From Leadbetterella sp964489955 (GTDB taxonomy: Bacteria; Bacteroidota; Bacteroidia; Cytophagales; Spirosomataceae), in contig CAZBAV010000102.1 of assembly GCA_964489955.1 (NCBI GenBank), positions 1 to 12,492 of the forward strand: a stretch of 12,492 nucleotides of DNA, read 5' to 3'. Shown here piece after piece: positions 8,601 through 12,492 of the stretch. Within the stretch, counting starts at the first letter, position 1, and the number at the start of each line of letters is the position of its first letter. Under the pieces are notes generated by a model that did not search any database, was not told where the DNA came from, and worked only from the letters and a program-made list of their open reading frames with translations. Made by a program: the position numbers and the translations under genes.

Positions 8601-9224
8601 ACTCTTAATAACCCTCTAAACTTCTTAGACCCGGACGGGAGAGAAGTCATCAGTATAAATGGAGGTTGGCACTATACAGGAGAAGATGCTGTAGAAGCAT
8701 TTAGGCAACTTCGATTGGAAGTACAGAATAATGGTGGTGGAGATGATAAGGATAAAAAGAAGGATGAGAAGAAAACCCCTAGAGAAAAAGCTATAGATAC
8801 AAAAGGAAAAGGTTTTGGGGCGTTCATGAACTTTGCCTTTTCTGAAAGTGGGCTTAACTTCTTTATAGATGAACTCTATGATGTAAACGGCAGCTATAAT
8901 CTATCTAGTGATGCCAACCCTGTTCTAAAAGCAAATGAACTTGTGGCAGCTTATGCTACAGGAAAAATGGCTTCAATGGGAGCTTTGTTTTTGAAAAAGG
9001 GAGCGGGAAATATAATCCCAAAAGGTTTTAAAAAAACAAAAGAGTTCGGGAAATCTCATGGACAAGAAGTATACATGAAAGGTGATAGATACATATCAAG
9101 AGATATTGGCCAAAAGGACGGTTCTTCTCACAATGGAGGAGTATGGAAAGAATTTAAAAAGGTTGGAAACAGATTAGTTAGAACAGGTACTTTAGATGAA
9201 AACTTAAACCGTATAAAGAAGTAA
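2694..9224 (+). CDS. Giant secreted RHS/YD-repeat polymorphic toxin
   Basis: An intact 2176-residue protein. It begins with a signal peptide (hydrophobic core to about residue 14, cleavage probably after AAWG, residue 17). Next is a Bacteroidota SpvB-like N-terminal region (about residues 27-110: TVNTSIPLL, then GLGWNLKAGGVITR). A long beta-rich part follows. Typical YD repeats run from about residue 1038 to 1700 (YDGLGRL, YDDAGRV, YDDLGRL, YDHAGRP, YDEIGRL, YDPLDRL). The RHS-associated core spans about residues 1878-1984 (DHLGNTRVSF, then GRWDRVDPLAE, ending in DPDGRE at 1979-1984). Proteins of this family form a hollow shell that encloses and releases a C-terminal toxin. The variable tip is residues 1985-2176, with a lysine/aspartate-rich linker near 2010-2025 and an Ntox21-like domain at the end. 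No PAAR, WXG or T9SS sorting domain is seen, so Sec export is likely and the final delivery route is unknown. Translation is coupled at both ends (4-base overlap upstream, 1-base downstream). G+C drops from about 8040-8160 onward. Confidence 0.92.
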   Translation: MKNLFYFLLLLTPAAWGQADIFEPKWISPSPKAASLGTYSTINTQLSSGTVNTSIPLLKLQEQSLSLDVTLDYQYTGFRPSDPGGQTGLGWNLKAGGVITRTIRGKADEEANGFINSGNAYSEAYPTGQQIVNLSSGDYDGEPDIFSFNFMGHSGKFFFGNDGKIHFTEQNPFKIEYESYDPPGYPFSIVRKQLARFKIRTNDGVTYIFQDIELSRSFSSSGPVGRDHPIHNNITSWYLSKIIGTNGEVIQFTYEKAGSDITNFTESISEKRNILPPGVSQNPGSTEVITNKTFEVYLSKIEGSLWEVNLEYSSKTLPGQANIHATRYFRSLDRIKLSDKSSELKRFEFTYKDESKRHLLRSITEKSYGQEIPPHIFEYYDEDGFGGIYPASIRSIDSWGYFNNVPNETSLIEEYGANRTPNVIATRRYALQKITYPTGGHAMVSYHGNSFSHLNGSAYSETKTVIKRYVFEWTYNGTNWVVTNNNPFFVSTPTTYDKFFTANNGPNPLTHHCPAALTINTDITPGYYDAAYFQTTLQNCLNINFPSATWMRLDIYLNDKVIYGYGGSAGTRQIPAGGIRVDAFSVHPSESTSEQTLYTYTKFDDNTYSSGSILNIPVTAINVSGSFAGSGRLFRAEPFNPMSLAPVIYNNVAELKNSALYKRHYFSAFGGETPGGEDNYGQTINVGTASFFNGMPQRFGPADDFAFLRGKPLKTVGYNSSLAKITTEQSSHFREKHEITYGDTTSRKTHAYYYEAYYTDASFGGTPVGILKKYEVSSVWPRLTKSVNTRYSPEGDFIFSDTTLYSYDNPKHKQLTQTLVTLSDGTKRRTVYRYLLDYPSGVHPVYQSMIDSNMNSLPIETLYYLNRPGQPSLLYDASVVTYQSVAGNIRKSNLFVPYKAFKLAVSASNPFSPYSPLYTDVAPASYRQMLHYTHYNTLGNPEEVNFLGGLNRAYLWGYKGQHLIAQADNALKSDMSNALSAIGLTANGILNLSQESTVRGHLNNLSSQAPLSGSLLTLQAFHPVYGLSFLQSPDKSNQYFQYDGLGRLSISKNTNEHLTGHWKYRYKNSSSQNHIITYAPREASTDTASLSGTVLFGYFGGLGAPLQTVSRSASPLAKDIVTEAFSYDTRLRPFKKYLTTPTQSSDGGFQADLQALGSSFYTDSRPFSQVELYDNSPLGRELTLNGSGQSWFTAMKYISNSEEANATDVRLYGTDATGNLTYIPYAAFRLVKKNRTNEQGNLLIQYYDSEDRLIEARQDNTYTAYVYDDAGRVKAVIQPEGYALNTGIAYDSDNFKRYVFFYEYDEHSRIIRKHIPGAGWTEIVYDRADRPVLEQDARQKTLDKWSFTRYDVFARIAFTGEITYTGNRATLQAAFDAHEKPYETWLGGGGWSGDSYPHAAGSGGSQVQQFNFYDQYDFVPGLNPAMAFEPAGAYHPMHTSPKGKLTGTVSYNSDNSGQYYMSTLYYDDLGRLIQQKQTHLKSPNTPNRIDFQYNFAGEVIQQKTAHKTTDQTDVTTLARHVYDHAGRPTQVFYSLNGAAEQEIIKYSYDEIGRLRQKKYLPNGSYSLGNPDYIYRPPSPGNNTEDWARKAIILQPGTLIDSSYTYLAAIDTLGGGTPFSGLQTMDYAWHIRGGLRGINLNASGNAVPDPTQGDLFAYKLDYENAGQWSGNIGKQSWNHVDGANPVGVREYAFTYDPLDRLKSATFGSQSEPVEDYSLSGINYDKNGNILNLQRNGKVNTSTYGAIDNLSYSYSGNRLTAVSDAVSGNHEVDFVPRGSGAYTYWENGALKSDENEQIANITYNTFLNQPEQVTLSDGRWIKYNYDGSGALIKTEYSTGEYWEFTGGLVYKNGAFYQIAIPEGRAIYQGGNWQMEFDYKDHLGNTRVSFKADGTSLVNASKSDFDPWGVLLKTGQENSYQNRFEMQGKESEKTFGLNRINFGARTYNATIGRWDRVDPLAEKFYPQSTHNFTLNNPLNFLDPDGREVISINGGWHYTGEDAVEAFRQLRLEVQNNGGGDDKDKKKDEKKTPREKAIDTKGKGFGAFMNFAFSESGLNFFIDELYDVNGSYNLSSDANPVLKANELVAAYATGKMASMGALFLKKGAGNIIPKGFKKTKEFGKSHGQEVYMKGDRYISRDIGQKDGSSHNGGVWKEFKKVGNRLVRTGTLDENLNRIKK
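8327..8645 (+). other. RHS-associated core segment within the RHS gene
   Basis: It encodes about residues 1878-1984. The visible landmarks are DHLGNTRVSF, SDFDPWGVLL, GKESEKTFGLN, FGARTYNATIGRWDRVDPLAE and the closing NPLNFLDPDGRE. This is the conserved boundary after which RHS toxins carry interchangeable tips. In characterised RHS shells, conserved aspartates near such a DPxG-type motif take part in self-cleavage. Here the equivalent residues would be D1979 and D1981, but cleavage is inferred and not shown. Confidence 0.8.
9027..9221 (+). other. Ntox21-like C-terminal toxin domain of the RHS protein
   Basis: It encodes residues 2112-2176. The order KTKEFG..HGQEVY, YISRDIG, SSHNGGVWKEF, RTGTLDENLNRI is what I recall of the 'toxin C-terminal domain' family (Ntox21, PF15526), usually seen as HGQ.V.., YISPDVDSHNGGVWK, R.GT.D.NL..I. 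Candidate active-site residues are H2122, D2137, D2142, H2146, K2152, R2163 and D2168. The family is regarded as an RNase, and I believe the Enterobacter cloacae CdiA toxin that cuts 16S rRNA belongs here. This copy has about six extra residues (GQKDGS) between the first aspartate and the SHNGG part. Assignment is from motif memory without a search. Confidence 0.7.
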
Positions 9225-9787
9225 TGAAATTAATCGAATTTATTGACAGTTATAAAAGATCTTTCGGAAATAATTCCGAATTAAAATTGACCTTTGAAAT
9301 GGGAGGTGATGAAGATGGAATTAAAAGAGTTAATCAAGTTGTACAACGATTTAAAGAAATTTCAGATTATATATTTAAAGATAAAGAAGTCTGGGTTTTA
9401 CTTATAATTTGGGATGCAAACGGAAGTAACAAAAAAGAATTATTATCTAGTGGTTTTAATATCAACAATGCTACTTCTTACTTTCATGGCGATCTTAATG
9501 ATGGACTTATAAACAAAGAGAACTTTTATGAAGATGCTTTAAATGAAGCGGAGATATTGTATATCAAATACGATTTATATCAATTCGAAAGTATTTTCCC
9601 CTTGGTTTATTCAAAAGCGGGCTTTGAACTTGGTATTGACAATACTGCTGGTATTGTTTCATATTTTATAACTTTCGAAAACCCTCCAATACTACTAAAT
9701 GTTTATGACGATAGGGGAATGGAATTGCTAACTCATGATAAAAAAGTCATAAATGATGTTGGTACAAAATTCTCGAAGTACCTCTAA
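9224..9787 (+). CDS. Probable immunity protein, DUF3885-like
   Basis: A 187-residue acidic protein without signal peptide or membrane segment, so cytoplasmic. Its ATG shares one base with the TAA of the RHS gene (TAATG at 9222-9226), which favours coupled, dose-matched synthesis. The middle has two helix-like stretches (about residues 31-52 and 99-112). The C-terminal part reads PPILLNVYDDRGMELLTHDK (155-173), close to the YDDRG-then-DK signature I recall for DUF3885. The position right after a toxin tip, the coupling and the small soluble form all point to an immunity protein that neutralises the RHS C-terminal RNase-like domain in the producer's cytoplasm. Pairing of DUF3885 with Ntox21 is inferred from this context, not from known examples. 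G+C is about 25-32% in the lines counted, far below the RHS body, which suggests the gene was acquired together with the toxin tip. No fragment of another RHS tip follows it. Confidence 0.72.
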   Translation: MKLIEFIDSYKRSFGNNSELKLTFEMGGDEDGIKRVNQVVQRFKEISDYIFKDKEVWVLLIIWDANGSNKKELLSSGFNINNATSYFHGDLNDGLINKENFYEDALNEAEILYIKYDLYQFESIFPLVYSKAGFELGIDNTAGIVSYFITFENPPILLNVYDDRGMELLTHDKKVINDVGTKFSKYL

Positions 9788-9879
9788 TCTAGTTTAAATC
9801 ACCCCGTTATTCTGCGTAATGCCTCAAATGTATGGCTATAGCTTCAAGACCGTATTATAGTAAATGAAATAAAATGGGT

Positions 9880-9907
9880 AGCCCGGGGAGGGGGCTGTTT
9901 TCTTTTT
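9880..9907 (+). terminator. Intrinsic terminator of the kelch-RHS-immunity operon
   Basis: AGCCC (9880-9884) pairs with GGGCT (9892-9896) around a G-rich loop, followed by GTTTTCTTTTT (9897-9907). On the opposite strand the same stem is followed by ACCCATTTTATTT, so it may also stop the convergent minus-strand transcript. The stem is short, at five pairs. Confidence 0.6.
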
Positions 9908-9967
9908 AGGGTCTTGTTCGACAAAAAGCGTGGATTTCGGTTGAGCTCCTCCCAGTTGTTTAGACAG

Positions 9968-10012
9968 TTTTAATTAGAGTTTCAGGGTTATTTTAAGGTT
10001 TTCTAATTAAAA
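9968..10012 (-). repeat. AT-rich inverted repeat over the stop codon of the cytochrome-like gene
   Basis: TTTTAATTAGA (9968-9978) and TCTAATTAAAA (10002-10012) are perfect 11-base complements around a 23-base loop. The right arm contains the TAG stop codon of the minus-strand gene. It could fold at the 3' end of that mRNA, but with a single G-C pair per stem it is a poor terminator. Confidence 0.35.
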
Positions 10013-12078
10013 ATCACTTCATCTATAAATACCCATGCCGGAGTGCCTTTGCCCGGGTGCCACGGGGGTAAAGGGTTCACATTATTTACCTTAAGTCTGA
10101 TTTCAGTATATTGGCCGGTCGGGATTTTCAGGTCATAAAATATATTCTTACGGGCTCTGAAGGTTTTGGGTTGCTCGGGAGAAAGTTTCACCAGAAAAGC
10201 CTCTCCTTTGGAGGCCGTTTTGCCCCAGATTTCTATGCCTTGAGGCGGAAAGATATAAGAATCCAGCTTTTCCATCATGCTCACAGTAACTGTGCTGATT
10301 TTCTTCCCTTTTTCAAAAAGAAAAACAGCTTCAAAAGGTTTTTCTCTGTAACCAAGCCAGCTTTTGTCCAAAAAATTATCAGGGTCACCTTTATGTTTGT
10401 CGATAAGACTTTTGGCTCCCTTAGCCGGATATTGAGGATTTGGAGATGTTTTTAAAAGTATGCTGTCCGGCTTTGCACCTGAGACCAGATAATCAAACTC
10501 AGCTGTTTGGCTCGCCAACCAGCCGTGTTTGACAGCTTTTGCCTTAATTTTTAACCGATTGTTAATCCGGATAGGACTTTTATAGGTTTCCCCACTTACT
10601 GAGTCCGGCTCGGTGCCGTCTAAGGTGTACTTTATTAAGGTATTGGGTAAGACATGCCGTAGTGAAACCATTGTGCCACTTTCTACAAAGGCATTTATAA
10701 CGTTACTTTGGGGCGGATTTATAGCCATCGTTTCTTTGCTGAGTGAGCCGGTATCTATTCTGATGCCCGGATTTTCTTTCTTTATTGCGGCTATTTCTTG
10801 AGCCGAAAATCCGGCTTCCCAGACATACAATGATGTTAATTTTGAAAGAATTTTAGTGTCTTTTTTACTTAGTTTCGTATTGGCGAGCGATAAGGATTTT
10901 AAGTTTTTGAGTTCCTTGATATACTGTAGAAAATCTCCGTCTACATCGGTACTGCTTAGATTTAGCGTTTCCAGGTTTTTAAACTCGGCAAGAACCTTTA
11001 GCTCCTCGTCTTTCACCGGCATTTTGTTTAGGTTCAATTCCACCAGTTGCTCTTTCACTTTTAACAAAACTTCCAGTTGTTTTGCATCAAATTTTCTGCT
11101 CACAAAAAACGATGCCTGTAATGCAGGGCTTCCTGTGGCCACCGGATTTACAGAACAAAAAGGGGTATTAACCTCTCCTAATGTTTTTTCACTTGCCGGA
11201 CTAAAGTCGTAGCTAACTTTTTCATTCGATTTATAATATTTTTTTAGCGGAGACGCTGATTTTACCTCATTAAATGTCATATTTTCAGAAGCTCCGGCAT
11301 TAATCCATTCGGTAAGTATTTCTTTCTCTTCATCGGTTAACTGCGTTTTAGACTTTGGAGGCATGTGCATCTTGTCTTCAATTGGAAGAAAAATCAGCTT
11401 CATCATGTGGCTTTCTAAGGCATTTCCATTAACTAAAACCGGCCCGTTTTCACCTCCTTTACGCATCAATGTCACTGTTTCAAGATTGAGTTTACCTTTG
11501 GTTTTGGAACTGCTGTGACAGGAAATACACTTTTCCTTCAGAATAGGCTGAACGAGCGATTGGTATACATTCTCCGGATTTACAGGCTCATTTTTTGAAG
11601 CAAATGAAAAATAATTTTCTCCATGCGTAATCTCCCCACCCCAATGCCCCACTGCTATCAGGAGTCCAGAAATCAAAATATAAGCCCATGATCTCTGATA
11701 GATTTTCTCAAAAAAAACCACCGCAACCCAGAATAGTAAACTCAAAGCCACACCGGAATATTTATGATTAGAAATCTGACCGTTTTCATAATCTCCGCCT
11801 AAAGCCAGAATCATGCCTGCTAGAGCGGTAAAAGCTGCACCAACGGCAGTTATGCTCCAAAATATCTGACTCAGATAAGCATACTCAGAAATCCGTTTTC
11901 TAAGCAAAAAGAGAACAACCACACCCGTCCAAAGCCCTATAGGAAGGTGCAATACTAGCGGATGAAATTTACCTGTAGGAATCAACCAGAAGGGTAACTG
12001 AATGCTGTTTTCAAACACCGCCAGAACCAGTAAAATACAATTAAAAAATATCAGACTGTAATCAAAGACTCTTTTCAT
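10003..12078 (-). CDS. Membrane-anchored c-type cytochrome protein with LRR and chitobiase-C/FN3-associated domains
   Basis: A 691-residue protein (numbering from the ATG at 12078). Residues 1-150 hold about five membrane segments, beginning with FHPLVLHLPIG, which resembles DUF2231. A c-type haem site follows, CISCH at 184-188 (C184, C187, H188), with M237 or M239 in MHMPPKSK as possible sixth ligand. This part matches Planctomycete-type cytochrome C domains (PSCyt1). Residues 330-420 contain leucine-rich repeats (LETLNLSSTDVDGD, LKSLSLANTKLS). Residues 455-530 look like a chitobiase-C/FN3-associated domain (YTLDGTEPDS). Residues 535-691 form a beta-rich end resembling discoidin-like sugar-binding modules. 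It probably acts at the cytoplasmic membrane facing the periplasm, in electron transfer coupled to binding of a carbohydrate or other ligand. The substrate is unknown. A TTG at 12084, directly after the upstream stop codon, could add two residues; the ATG is preferred. Six bases separate it from the DUF1501 gene, so both are one operon. Confidence 0.8.
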   Translation of the reverse strand: MKRVFDYSLIFFNCILLVLAVFENSIQLPFWLIPTGKFHPLVLHLPIGLWTGVVVLFLLRKRISEYAYLSQIFWSITAVGAAFTALAGMILALGGDYENGQISNHKYSGVALSLLFWVAVVFFEKIYQRSWAYILISGLLIAVGHWGGEITHGENYFSFASKNEPVNPENVYQSLVQPILKEKCISCHSSSKTKGKLNLETVTLMRKGGENGPVLVNGNALESHMMKLIFLPIEDKMHMPPKSKTQLTDEEKEILTEWINAGASENMTFNEVKSASPLKKYYKSNEKVSYDFSPASEKTLGEVNTPFCSVNPVATGSPALQASFFVSRKFDAKQLEVLLKVKEQLVELNLNKMPVKDEELKVLAEFKNLETLNLSSTDVDGDFLQYIKELKNLKSLSLANTKLSKKDTKILSKLTSLYVWEAGFSAQEIAAIKKENPGIRIDTGSLSKETMAINPPQSNVINAFVESGTMVSLRHVLPNTLIKYTLDGTEPDSVSGETYKSPIRINNRLKIKAKAVKHGWLASQTAEFDYLVSGAKPDSILLKTSPNPQYPAKGAKSLIDKHKGDPDNFLDKSWLGYREKPFEAVFLFEKGKKISTVTVSMMEKLDSYIFPPQGIEIWGKTASKGEAFLVKLSPEQPKTFRARKNIFYDLKIPTGQYTEIRLKVNNVNPLPPWHPGKGTPAWVFIDEVIFN

Positions 12079-12084
12079 ATTCAA

Positions 12085-12492
12085 TTAAGCCAATATGCCC
12101 TGAACTACTTTTCCAGCCACGTCAGTGAGTCTGTATCGCCTGCCTAAATGTTTGTAAACCAGTTTCTCATGGTCTAATCCACTCAGGTGCATGACGGTGG
12201 CATGAAAATCATTGATATGCACTGGGTCTTTCACAATATTATAACCCAGTTCGTCGGTTTCGCCATAAACCACACCCGGCTTTACACCGCCGCCCGCCAT
12301 CCAGATACTATACGCTCTGGGGTGATGATCTCTGCCGTAATTATCTTTGGTAAAATTGCCCTGACAGTAATTGGTTCTGCCAAATTCCCCTCCCCAGATT
12401 ACCAGTGTTTCATCCAATAAACCTCGCTGTTTTAAGTCTTTTATCAGTGCAGCAGAAGCTCTGTCTACATCCATTGCCTGACCCACCATTTC
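12085..12492 (-). CDS. DUF1501 protein, C-terminal part only
   Basis: The gene runs off the right edge. Only its last 135 residues and stop codon are visible, out of roughly 450-490 usual for the family (my recollection). The visible part is strongly typical: SAALIKDLKQRGLLDETLVI, WGGEFGRT, NYGRDHHPRAYSIWMAGGG, YGETDELGYNIVKDPVHIND, and a final KVVQGILA. DUF1501 proteins belong to the alkaline phosphatase/sulfatase-like superfamily, are usually exported by the Tat system, and commonly sit beside PSCyt1/DUF1549/DUF1553 cytochrome genes in Planctomycetes and Bacteroidota. Their biochemical role is not established; a part in polysaccharide breakdown is often suggested. The ATG inside the visible piece (12487-12489) is an internal methionine, since the frame is open to the edge. 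The next operon gene starts 6 bases after its TAA. Confidence 0.9.
   Translation of the reverse strand, partial: EMVGQAMDVDRASAALIKDLKQRGLLDETLVIWGGEFGRTNYCQGNFTKDNYGRDHHPRAYSIWMAGGGVKPGVVYGETDELGYNIVKDPVHINDFHATVMHLSGLDHEKLVYKHLGRRYRLTDVAGKVVQGILA

Noticed and set aside
9832..9972. A short open stretch on the minus strand reading KLSKQLGGAQPKSTLF, and another on the plus strand, in the region between the convergent operons
   Set aside because: Roughly 45 codons without a convincing start codon are expected by chance, and the stretch overlaps the terminator. An RHS-tip remnant was looked for here and no RHS motif was found.
10856..11212. A 118-residue plus-strand open frame within the cytochrome-like gene
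   Set aside because: It is low-complexity (serine and phenylalanine rich), antisense to the leucine-rich repeat part of the real gene.

Overview
The window looks like chromosomal DNA of a Bacteroidota bacterium, probably of the Cytophagales or a related group. The reasons are a DUF6266-type protein, a giant Bacteroidota-style YD-repeat (RHS) protein, signal peptides ending in FSQ or WGQ, weak Shine-Dalgarno sequences, and a DUF1501 / c-type cytochrome gene pair of the kind shared by Planctomycetes and Bacteroidota. The taxonomic call is inference, since there is no marker gene here.

Layout. Positions 1-559 hold no gene but many small inverted repeats, including an imperfect 34/33-base inverted repeat at the extreme left end. 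A DUF6266-type gene follows (560-1209). It is interrupted by a 10-N assembly gap that appears to be artificial: the two flanks share the same 7 bases, and removing the 10 Ns plus one copy restores a clean 210-residue reading frame. Positions 1210-1752 are again non-coding and carry several hairpins. Next comes a tight three-gene plus-strand operon: a secreted kelch-like protein (1753-2697), a 2176-residue secreted RHS/YD-repeat protein (2694-9224) and a small cytoplasmic protein (9224-9787), joined by 4-base and 1-base overlaps. A terminator hairpin lies at 9880-9907. Two minus-strand genes converge on it: a membrane protein with a c-type haem motif and C-terminal sensor/binding-like domains (10003-12078), and the C-terminal end of a DUF1501 protein (12085-12492) that runs off the right edge.

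How the genes work together. The plus-strand operon reads as a polymorphic toxin locus. The RHS protein would form a shell ending in the core motif DPDGRE at residues 1979-1984. It is followed by a variable tip whose last 65 residues resemble the Ntox21-type 'toxin C-terminal domain', a predicted or demonstrated RNase family. The overlapping AT-rich 187-residue gene, which resembles DUF3885, is the obvious candidate immunity protein. G+C falls stepwise from about 50-58% in the RHS body to about 40% in the last part of the core and about 30% in the downstream gene, which fits exchange of toxin-immunity cassettes. The role of the kelch-like protein is unknown. The minus-strand pair probably belongs to an envelope, possibly carbohydrate-related oxidative system, most of which lies beyond the right edge.

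The most promising leads are the kelch-RHS-immunity arrangement with an apparently Sec-exported RHS toxin, the unusual spacing inside the toxin motif, and the unexplained repeat-rich flanks of the DUF6266 gene.
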